Positions 17,245 to 23,883 of a stretch of DNA of 32,695 nt are shown piece by piece. The notes under the pieces are model-generated. The model did no database searches. It was not told where the DNA came from and saw only the letters and a program-made list of their open reading frames with translations. How positions within the stretch are numbered: the first letter of the stretch is position 1; each line of letters starts with the position of its first letter. The DNA comes from a bacterium (lineage in GTDB: Bacteria > Bacillota > Clostridia > Lachnospirales > Lachnospiraceae), in contig JAMPCE010000028.1 of assembly GCA_023666335.1 (NCBI GenBank), forward strand, positions 1 to 32,695, given 5' to 3'. A program made the position numbers and the translations under genes.

Positions 17245-18231
17245 ATGAAAAAGAGAAAGACATTTTTGGTATTTTTGGTAAAGTGCATCGCCATCCCCGC
17301 CGCAGCCCTCCTGCTCCTTTGGGGACTGAACAGATCCTATCGGCAATATGACGATGAAAAATACAGGGATATGTGGGGACTGCGGATGCTGGGAAATCAG
17401 GTGAACAACGTAAAGATCGCCAATGTCGGCAGCTCCCACGGCGCCTATGATTTTTCTTACGACGCCTTTACCGAACAGGGCATCACCTGCTTTAATTTCG
17501 GTCACACCAGCCAGACCTACGACTACGATCTGGCGCTGCTTGCCGAGTACGGACAGCACTTAGAGGCAGGAGGCGTACTGTTCATCCCTGTCTCCTACTT
17601 TTCTTTCAACAACGAGACAGCAAACGCGACGGAGGCGCAGGCGCTCTCTGTCAAATACTACCACTTTCTCTCCCCCGAAAACGTCCCCGGTTACGATCTG
17701 TTTACGGATGTGGTGACGCACAGGCTGCCCATCCTCTCCGCCGGAGAAGATCTCTTAAAACTGCTGCCCGGACAGCCTTTCTCCCTCACGGTCCTGGCTG
17801 CGGAGGAACCCGACGCCCCCGGCATGGATGAAGCCGCCGTGGCGGCATTTGCGAATCAGGCCGCACAGCGTTTTGAACGGCATTTCAACAATAAGGAGGA
17901 ATATTTCCTGCCCGAACGGGAGGAACAGCTTTACGCTATCATCGACTACTGCAAAAAACACGGGATCACTCCCGTGCTCATCACAACGCCCTTTTCCGGC
18001 TATTACAACGCCCCGGTGCCGGAGGACTTTCTGGACCGCTTTTACGGCACCGTCAACCGCATCGCATCTGACACGAATGTCAGTTATTATGACTACTCCC
18101 ACGACGCACGCTTTACCGAAAGCCTGCCCCTTTTCTCCGACCCCGACCATCTGACCGATGAAGGCGCTGCATACTTCACCGCGATTCTGGCAGAAGAAAT
18201 GCCGGAACTGCGTGCAGTCCTCTACAAATAA
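17245..18231 (+). CDS. membrane-anchored SGNH-like protein (DltD/AlgX-type partner of MBOAT)
   Basis: 328 residues. The ATG at 17245 follows GAGGAAGA; the open frame upstream overlaps the MBOAT gene and is not coding. One N-terminal membrane segment (8-27). The catalytic blocks are GSSH (62-65), as in DltD/AlgX-like proteins rather than the GDS of ordinary lipases, and DPDHLT (Asp299/His302). An extracellular domain that completes acyl transfer from the MBOAT to the glycan is the likely role, by analogy to DltD. It starts 50 bases after the MBOAT stop and ends 21 bases before the convergent deacetylase gene, with no terminator hairpin between. It contains TGACA-N4-TGTCA copy 4. Confidence 0.82.
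   Translation: MKKRKTFLVFLVKCIAIPAAALLLLWGLNRSYRQYDDEKYRDMWGLRMLGNQVNNVKIANVGSSHGAYDFSYDAFTEQGITCFNFGHTSQTYDYDLALLAEYGQHLEAGGVLFIPVSYFSFNNETANATEAQALSVKYYHFLSPENVPGYDLFTDVVTHRLPILSAGEDLLKLLPGQPFSLTVLAAEEPDAPGMDEAAVAAFANQAAQRFERHFNNKEEYFLPEREEQLYAIIDYCKKHGITPVLITTPFSGYYNAPVPEDFLDRFYGTVNRIASDTNVSYYDYSHDARFTESLPLFSDPDHLTDEGAAYFTAILAEEMPELRAVLYK
18069..18082. repeat. TGACA-N4-TGTCA dyad, copy 4
   Basis: TGACACGAATGTCA in the plus-strand SGNH gene (codons for Asp-Thr-Asn-Val-Ser). It is the only copy inside a plus-strand gene. Confidence 0.75.
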
Positions 18232-18252
18232 CGCCGCCACACGCAGACCGCT

Positions 18253-19182
18253 TCACCACTTTCCGGAGATGACGGCTGCTTTCTCGATATGCCGATCCGC
18301 CCGGCAGTAAAAGTCTTCCGCCGCCTCGCGCGCGACCTCGTCCGTCACTTCCTCTCGAAGCATCAGCCCCGGATGAAAGAGTATCTCCAATTCCCTGCCG
18401 TCCCGCTCCGCCTTTGCCCGCATCTTCGGATAAAGCCGCCTGATCCTTGCCCTGTCCATGCGACCGCTCATCACAAGTCCCCAGAGATACATCTGCCGCA
18501 GTCCGTGTTCCCTGCAATAGCGGTCCACCTTATGGGAATAGAGAGAGAGCAGTCTGTTCTTGACAAAGTTGATCGGACGGTAAGTCTTATAAAGTGACAC
18601 ATCTGTCAGAAATATACCCAGAACCTCTTTGGAATTGCGGATGTATTCTACCGCATAATCCTCTTCCCGCACCGCCGAAAGCAGCGCCTCCCACACCACA
18701 GGGATCATGTGCGCGTGCTGGTGGCTGTCGATGCGCAGCCCTTTCTGCGCACAGGGAACGCCCGCCTGCGCCGCAAGCGCCAGACACCGCCTGATCGCCT
18801 CTTCTCCCCTTGCAAGCTGCGCCTTGATCTCACAGGTAAGCTGCGCCCTGATCCGTCCCCGCTTTCCCGGCAGATAGGAGGCTGCAAAAAGACCGCCCCA
18901 GCCGAGCGCCATCAGGTCGTCCCCGGGCTTTACCAGATCGGGCGTTTTCTCTTTTCCCGCAAGACTCCTGCCCTCCACAAAGTCGAGATGCACCGACAAA
19001 AGCGGCAGAAACGGAAGGTTCGGGATTTCCGCATAAAGCAGCTCCATACACAGCTCAAAGCAGCTCATATTGGTGACAATGCTGATGCTGTCAAGCTTTC
19101 CCGCCCGCATACATTCCAGCATATCCAGCGATGTATTTTTTGTCAGCGCATAATCGTCCGCGTGAATGTCCGGCTTATTCAT
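18253..19182 (-). CDS. ChbG/YdjC family carbohydrate deacetylase
   Basis: 309 residues from the ATG at 19182, which has GAGGA at good spacing; an ATG six codons earlier is less well placed. Family motifs in order: HADDYALT at the start (metal-binding Asp), VHLDF, DSHQHAHMIP (metal-binding histidines) and FHPG near the C-terminus. ChbG/YdjC enzymes remove N-acetyl groups from sugars such as chitooligosaccharides or diacetylated glycans. The gene overlaps the GtrB-like GT2 by eight bases and so is probably translated with it, which suggests it acts on a lipid-linked or cytoplasmic amino sugar of this glycan. No signal peptide, so cytoplasmic. It contains TGACA-N4-TGTCA copy 5. Confidence 0.88.
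   Translation of the reverse strand: MNKPDIHADDYALTKNTSLDMLECMRAGKLDSISIVTNMSCFELCMELLYAEIPNLPFLPLLSVHLDFVEGRSLAGKEKTPDLVKPGDDLMALGWGGLFAASYLPGKRGRIRAQLTCEIKAQLARGEEAIRRCLALAAQAGVPCAQKGLRIDSHQHAHMIPVVWEALLSAVREEDYAVEYIRNSKEVLGIFLTDVSLYKTYRPINFVKNRLLSLYSHKVDRYCREHGLRQMYLWGLVMSGRMDRARIRRLYPKMRAKAERDGRELEILFHPGLMLREEVTDEVAREAAEDFYCRADRHIEKAAVISGKW
18595..18608. repeat. TGACA-N4-TGTCA dyad, copy 5
   Basis: TGACACATCTGTCA in the deacetylase gene, identical to copy 3 though the host genes are unrelated. It also encodes Thr-Asp-Val-Ser. Confidence 0.75.
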
Positions 19183-20149
19183 GTGTTTCCTCGTCTTCAT
19201 GCCACACCACCGTGTCGATGATGTAGCGGGGTCTGTGCTTTGTCTCCATGTAGATTTTTCCGATATACTCCCCGATGATCCCCAGCGAGAGCAGGGTGAT
19301 GCCGCCGATCAGGAGCGAGACGATCAATGTCGTGGTGTAGCCGGGCACATTGTTTCCCATCACCCAGTCCACCAGACTGATCACGCACATGACCATGCTG
19401 AACAGGAAGACCAGAAATCCCAGCCCTCCGATCAGACGTAAGGGCCGCACACTCATGGAAGTGATGCCGTCTACCGCAAGGGTCATCATCTTACTGAGCG
19501 TATACTTGGAATGCCCCGCCTCTCTGGCTTTCACGTCGAAATAGACCACATCGGAGGAAAAGCCCATCGTGGGGATCAGCCCCCGCAAAAAGAGATTCGT
19601 CTCCCGATATTCCGAAAGCGCATCGAGCGCCTTTTTCGAAAGCAGCCTGTAGTCCGCATGGTTGGTGATCACGTTGCTGCCCAAAAGGTGCATCAGTTTA
19701 TAGTAGACCGTTGCCGTCGCCTTCTTAAAAGCGCCGTCGGAATGCCTGTCATTGCGCACCCCGTAGACCACTTCGCAGCCCGCCCTGTATTTTTCCAAAA
19801 ATAAGTCCAACGCCTCGATATCCTGCTGTAAGTCCGCGTCGATCGTGACCACGACGTCCGCATGCTCTGCCGCCGTCATCATACCCGCCAGGATCGCGCT
19901 CTGATGCCCGTAGTTCCCCGCAAGGCTCACCACCGAAAAGACGGTATCTTTCGCCGCGATCTCATGCAGCAGACGCAGCGTGTTGTCTTTGCTCCCGTCG
20001 TTCACGAACATGATCCGCGATCCTTTCCGGATTTTCTTTTCCTGTTCCAGACGCGCAAGCTTCTCCCGCATCACGGCGGCAGTCTTCTCTACGACCTCCT
20101 CCTCGTTGTAACACGGCACCACTAAATACAAAATCGGAATCTCTCTCAT
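19175..20149 (-). CDS. GtrB-like glycosyltransferase family 2
   Basis: 324 residues; AGAGGA precedes the ATG. GT-A motifs: VVPCYNEEEVVEK, FVNDGSKDNT (DGS at 51-53), VTIDADLQQD (104-110) and NHADYRLLS. Two hydrophobic segments at about 235-257 and 270-292 complete the layout of GtrB/ArnC/YfdH enzymes. These move a sugar from a nucleotide donor to polyprenyl phosphate at the inner membrane face; the lipid-linked sugar is then flipped, probably by the GtrA encoded at 5413-5880. Its end overlaps the deacetylase gene by eight bases, which would fit deacetylation of an N-acetylhexosamine on the same lipid carrier. Leader: an 18-bp palindrome and a hairpin element. Confidence 0.92.
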   Translation of the reverse strand: MREIPILYLVVPCYNEEEVVEKTAAVMREKLARLEQEKKIRKGSRIMFVNDGSKDNTLRLLHEIAAKDTVFSVVSLAGNYGHQSAILAGMMTAAEHADVVVTIDADLQQDIEALDLFLEKYRAGCEVVYGVRNDRHSDGAFKKATATVYYKLMHLLGSNVITNHADYRLLSKKALDALSEYRETNLFLRGLIPTMGFSSDVVYFDVKAREAGHSKYTLSKMMTLAVDGITSMSVRPLRLIGGLGFLVFLFSMVMCVISLVDWVMGNNVPGYTTTLIVSLLIGGITLLSLGIIGEYIGKIYMETKHRPRYIIDTVVWHEDEETHE

Positions 20150-20204
20150 TGTTATCCTCTTATTTCTTTATAGGTATCAAAACATTTCTCTCGTTCATGA
20201 GAAA

Positions 20205-20222
20205 GGCAGATTGCAATCTGCC
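20205..20222. promoter_or_regulatory. 18-bp perfect palindrome before the GtrB-like gene
   Basis: GGCAGATTGCAATCTGCC is fully self-complementary, 56 bases before the GT2 start. On the minus strand it is followed by TTTCTC, so it could be a weak terminator or attenuator, or an operator for a dimeric regulator. A smaller inverted repeat, TCTC-N6-GAGA, sits immediately beside it at 20188-20201. Confidence 0.5.
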
Positions 20223-20299
20223 ATTTCAGTTTATAGAATACACCTTTTGACGCCCTAGTCTGCATCGATGTTTGCGAAACACATCTCAACGCTGTACTG

Positions 20300-20449
20300 A
20301 TTGTAGAAATAGCATAACTATAAGCAGACCCTTGCAGAGCGTCAGCGCTTAACGAGGTATGGAGTTGCGGCGCAACTCCCGAGTTTAGCGCCTGCTACGC
20401 TCGGAATGGAGCGCAAGCGCGTCTGCGTTGGTTATGCTATTTCTACAAT
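20300..20449. repeat. MITE-like hairpin element with 19-bp exact terminal inverted repeats
   Basis: The ends ATTGTAGAAATAGCATAAC (20300-20318) and its exact reverse complement (20431-20449) enclose 112 bases with no reading frame of note. The inner part folds again: GGAGTTGCG at 20361-20369 pairs with CGCAACTCC at 20371-20379, flanked by AGCGCTTAACGAGG and CGAGTTTAGCGCC, which also pair imperfectly. It occupies half of the 301-base gap 20150-20450, the only gap of that size in the window; the rest holds the 18-bp palindrome and no gene. It begins one base before the epimerase stop. It could be a non-autonomous mobile element or an intercistronic RNA hairpin. Confidence 0.7.
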
Positions 20450-20450
20450 A

Positions 20451-21446
20451 TCAATAACCATAGTATTCCTTGTACCACTCCACAAACCTGGTAAGCCCCT
20501 CCTCGATGGACGTATCCGGCTTAAAATCATAATCCCGCATCAGGTCGCTCACATCGGCATAGGTCTGATACACATCGCCGGGCTGCATGGGAAGATACTC
20601 TTTCTTCGCCGTCCTGCCAAGGCACCGTTCCAGCGTCTCCACATAATCCATCAGCTTTACGGGCTGATTGTTTCCGATATTGTAAACTTTATAGCAAACG
20701 CCTTTCCCATTCTCCGCGGGGGGATTGCACAGGATATTCTCCACACCCCGCACGATGTCGTCGATATAAGTAAAATCGCGGTACATATCGCCCTGATTGT
20801 AAAGCTGGATTGGCTCCCCCGCAAGGATCTTCTGCGTGAACTTAAAATATGCCATATCCGGTCTGCCAAACGGCCCGTAGACCGTAAAGAACCGCAGACC
20901 CGTCGCCGGGATCCGATAGAGTTTGCTGTAGGCATGCGCCATCAGCTCATTGGATTTCTTGGTCGCCGCATAGAGGCTCACCGGCTCGTCCACCTGATCC
21001 GCCGTGGAAAAAGGCACTTTGTCATTGCCGCCATAGACGGAACTGGAGGAAGCGTAGACCAGATGCTCCACGGGAAAGAAGCGGCAGGCTTCCAGAATAT
21101 GGAAAAATCCCATCATGTTGGATTCCATGTAGGCAGTCGGATTGTCAATGCTGTAGCGCACGCCCGCCTGCGCCCCCAGATTTACCACGATCTGCGGCCG
21201 AAACTCCTGAAACGCGCGGAACACATCGGCATTGTCCGCAAGATCGCCCTTTAGGAAACTGAAATTTTCATAAGAGTCCAGGATTGCCAGACGGTCTTCC
21301 TTTAACTTGACGTCATAATAGTCGTTCATATTGTCGAAACCGATCACTCTGGCTCCCTTTTCCAAAAGGCTCTTCGACAGGTGAAAGCCGATAAAGCCTG
21401 CGCCGCCTGTGATCAGATAGGTTTTTGAGGGGTCTAACGCTCTCAT
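20451..21446 (-). CDS. NAD-dependent epimerase, probable UDP-glucuronate 4-epimerase
   Basis: 331 residues; AAGGA precedes the ATG. An extended short-chain dehydrogenase fold: GGAGFIG (14-20) binds NAD, SSSSVYG carries the catalytic serine/threonine region, and YAATK gives Tyr159 and Lys163. MQPGD and the overall length fit UDP-glucuronate 4-epimerases (LpsL/GAE group), which convert UDP-glucuronate to UDP-galacturonate. The gene follows the UDP-glucose 6-dehydrogenase by 18 bases, so substrate and product genes are adjacent, which supports the call. UDP-glucose 4-epimerase activity is the alternative. Confidence 0.88.
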   Translation of the reverse strand: MRALDPSKTYLITGGAGFIGFHLSKSLLEKGARVIGFDNMNDYYDVKLKEDRLAILDSYENFSFLKGDLADNADVFRAFQEFRPQIVVNLGAQAGVRYSIDNPTAYMESNMMGFFHILEACRFFPVEHLVYASSSSVYGGNDKVPFSTADQVDEPVSLYAATKKSNELMAHAYSKLYRIPATGLRFFTVYGPFGRPDMAYFKFTQKILAGEPIQLYNQGDMYRDFTYIDDIVRGVENILCNPPAENGKGVCYKVYNIGNNQPVKLMDYVETLERCLGRTAKKEYLPMQPGDVYQTYADVSDLMRDYDFKPDTSIEEGLTRFVEWYKEYYGY

Positions 21447-21464
21447 ATGATCTTCCTTTCCGTT

Positions 21465-22775
21465 TTAACGTCCGATGCTGTAATATTCAACGCCCGCCTC
21501 TTTCATTTCCTTTATCCCGTAGAGATTGCGCCCGTCGTACACCAGCGGGATCCGCATCCGCTCCTTAAACGTATCGGGAGAAAGTTCCCTGATCTCTTTC
21601 CACTCCGTAAATACAAAGCAGATATCGGCATCCTGCAACGCTGTTTCCGGCGCATCCGCATAAGAAATGACACCTCTGTCATTTTTCCCTGCCGGATAAA
21701 CTTTTTGGAAGTTTTCCGCCGCTGCAGGATCGTAGGCTGTGATCTGCGCGCCGTTTTCCAAAAGCAGTTTGACATTATCCAGAGAGGGCGCCTCCCGCAG
21801 ATCGTCCGTTCCCGCCTTAAAAGCCAGCCCCAATACCGCGACTTTCAACCCCTCGAAAGTGATCATGCGCTTGCAGGCTTTCTGATAAAGTCTGGTCTTC
21901 TGGGCTGCATTCACATCCACCGCCGCCTCCACGGTCCTTAACTGATAACCGTTCTGCGCCGCCAGATACTTGAGGGCTTTCGTGTCTTTCGGAAAACAGC
22001 TTCCGCCGTAGCCGATTCCGGCTTTCAGGAAATTCGCGCCGATCCTCGCGTCATAGCTCATGCCCTCCGCCACCGCGTCGATATCCGCCCCCACCAGTTC
22101 GCAGAGGTTTGCGATGTCGTTCATATAGGAGATCTTGAGCGCCAGGAAATCGTTGCTGGCATACTTGATCATCTCAGCCGACCGCCTGTTGACGGAAACG
22201 ATCGGGAGTCCAAAAGGTTCGTAGATCTTTTTTAAAAGCGCCTCCGCCTCCTTGCTCTCCGTACCGATGATGATGCGGGCAGCGTGGAGCGTGTCGTGCA
22301 CCGCCGAACCCTGCGCCAGAAATTCCGGATTGGAAGCCACCTCCACTTTCACATCGCGCTTCAAAAAGTCGTGGATGAACTGCTCTACCTTGTCGTTCGT
22401 CCCCACGGGAACCGTGGACTTCACCACCACCAGACAGTCGCGCTCGACAGACTCCGCGATCTGCCGCGATACCGTGGCGATATAATTCAGGTTTGCGGAG
22501 CCGTCCGGCTGTTCGGGCGTTCCCACGCCGATAAAGATCGCGTCCTTATCGCGGTATGCCGCCGCGTAGTCCGTGGTATAGTGGAGCCTGCCCGCCGCAT
22601 TGTTTTTGCGCATCAGCTCCTCCAGCCCCTCCTCATAGATGGGGGTCTCGCCCGCTTCCATCCGTTTGACTTTCGCTTCGTCCACATCCACGCAGGTAAC
22701 GTCGTGACCCTTTTCCGCGAAGCAGACGCCCGCCACCAGACCTACATATCCTGTTCCCGCTACTGCAATTTTCAT
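21465..22775 (-). CDS. ugd: UDP-glucose 6-dehydrogenase
   Basis: 436 residues from the ATG at 22775, with AAGGAG upstream; an in-frame start at 22823 lies within a hairpin element and is rejected. N-terminal NAD site GTGYVGLVAG, then VGTPEQPDGSANL, STVPVGT, SNPEFLAQGSA, and the catalytic cysteine in GYGGSCFPKD (Cys260), all diagnostic. It oxidises UDP-glucose to UDP-glucuronate with two NAD+. With the epimerase just downstream it supplies acidic sugars to the locus glycan. It contains TGACA-N4-TGTCA copy 6. Confidence 0.95.
   Translation of the reverse strand: MKIAVAGTGYVGLVAGVCFAEKGHDVTCVDVDEAKVKRMEAGETPIYEEGLEELMRKNNAAGRLHYTTDYAAAYRDKDAIFIGVGTPEQPDGSANLNYIATVSRQIAESVERDCLVVVKSTVPVGTNDKVEQFIHDFLKRDVKVEVASNPEFLAQGSAVHDTLHAARIIIGTESKEAEALLKKIYEPFGLPIVSVNRRSAEMIKYASNDFLALKISYMNDIANLCELVGADIDAVAEGMSYDARIGANFLKAGIGYGGSCFPKDTKALKYLAAQNGYQLRTVEAAVDVNAAQKTRLYQKACKRMITFEGLKVAVLGLAFKAGTDDLREAPSLDNVKLLLENGAQITAYDPAAAENFQKVYPAGKNDRGVISYADAPETALQDADICFVFTEWKEIRELSPDTFKERMRIPLVYDGRNLYGIKEMKEAGVEYYSIGR
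21668..21681. repeat. TGACA-N4-TGTCA dyad, copy 6
   Basis: TGACACCTCTGTCA in ugd (Asp-Arg-Gly-Val-Ile). Symmetry extends three bases on each side (AAA left, TTT right). Confidence 0.75.
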
Positions 22776-22805
22776 GATGCCACGATCTCCTTTATGATAA
22801 ATTCC

Positions 22806-22918
22806 CACAGATTTTGCAAGCATCCTTCGTTCCTACGCAAACTCGCGCTCACCTCGCAATGCGAGCTCAGCGCTCAAACAGTGCTTCGGAAACTTCAGGA
22901 ATGCTTGTAAAATCTGTG
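22806..22918. repeat. long imperfect hairpin element between the GT8 and ugd genes
   Basis: CACAGATTTTGCAAGCAT (22806-22823) pairs with ATGCTTGTAAAATCTGTG (22901-22918) with one mismatch. The interior is a second, GC-rich stem: GCGCTCACCTCGCA and TGCGAGCTCAGCGC around a one-base centre, two mismatches. The whole 113 bases can fold as a single rod. It lies directly before the ugd ribosome binding site on the transcribed strand. Its arms are unrelated in sequence to those of the 20300-20449 element, though the plan is the same. Confidence 0.7.
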
Positions 22919-22928
22919 TTTCCACATC

Positions 22929-23846
22929 TCACAATCTCCGTATTCTGCGCATCATGCGTTCGAACAACGACGGTCCGCGGTACTTCCGCGCTTTCTCCTC
23001 GTCAAAGAGCGCCGCCAGCGCAGGTATTTCGTTTACAAAGTCCCACCAGACCGGACCCAGATTGGTGTCGTAACGCTTCCAGGGCTTGTCCCCCGCATAG
23101 TGGAGAATGACCGGGTTCTCCTGCGCTTCCACACACTCCGCCCCGGTGTAGATGCCCTCGGCGGCAAGCTGCCCGTATTCTTCCGCGGACAGATAAGCCA
23201 GCCTGTTATATTTCGGCGGCAGATAGACGATCCTGCCCTGACAGGTGATATTTAAGATGTCCTGATCCTGATAGTAGAATCTTTCCCGCGCCAGTTCCTT
23301 CCAACGCTGTTCCAAGCCGCTTTTTCTGATCCCGGCCAGATTTAAGAGCGTGACCCCCGCATTGATATAATCGCCTTTCATCCCCTCAAGGCGGTGCCAG
23401 TAAGGTCTTTTCCGGTTCCACTCCCACTTTTCGGAGAGATTTACCGGACCTCTGACTGCCGCAAGAAAATTCTCTCCAAACTCTGTCTGCCAGAGCGGCA
23501 GCAAGCTTTCCCGCACCAGCACATCAGCATCCAGATACAAGATCCTGTCCGTCTCCGGCAGGAGCGTCGGCAGCGTCAGCCGCAGATAAGTCCCTGCCGA
23601 AATGCCGCGCACCTCGTAAGCCCCCGCATAAGGATTCTCTACACAGTGCATCACAAGCGACGCTTCCGGATCCTTTTTCCCGATCAGCGCGCGGAGTGCC
23701 TCTTCCACGACCGCCGCCGCAGGCGTGCAGACACAGTGGATCTCGCAGCGCGCATCCCGGCAGGCATCCGCCAGAGAAGCTGCCGCCACACACACCTGCG
23801 CCGTCAAATTTTCATCAAAGCAAAAGACTGCTTTCAGTGTTTCCAT
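22929..23846 (-). CDS. glycosyltransferase family 8
   Basis: 305 residues from the ATG at 23846; a TTG twelve codons upstream is the alternative, and neither has a strong ribosome binding site. GT8 motifs: the N-terminal AVFCFDENL, the metal-binding ILYLDADVL (Asp106, Asp108), DYINAGVTLLNL, QDQDILN and HYAGDKPWK. Members are retaining enzymes, often galactosyl- or glucosyltransferases of lipopolysaccharide core or surface glycans. Cytoplasmic, no membrane segment; the basic C-terminus may touch the membrane. It follows the first GT4 gene by 37 bases. Confidence 0.93.
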   Translation of the reverse strand: METLKAVFCFDENLTAQVCVAAASLADACRDARCEIHCVCTPAAAVVEEALRALIGKKDPEASLVMHCVENPYAGAYEVRGISAGTYLRLTLPTLLPETDRILYLDADVLVRESLLPLWQTEFGENFLAAVRGPVNLSEKWEWNRKRPYWHRLEGMKGDYINAGVTLLNLAGIRKSGLEQRWKELARERFYYQDQDILNITCQGRIVYLPPKYNRLAYLSAEEYGQLAAEGIYTGAECVEAQENPVILHYAGDKPWKRYDTNLGPVWWDFVNEIPALAALFDEEKARKYRGPSLFERMMRRIRRL

Positions 23847-23883
23847 ATTCTCTATTGTACCCTGATACCCCGCAAAAAGCAAT

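Noticed and set aside
19072..19097. TGACA and TGTCA half-sites in the deacetylase gene
   Set aside because: The spacing is ten bases, not four.
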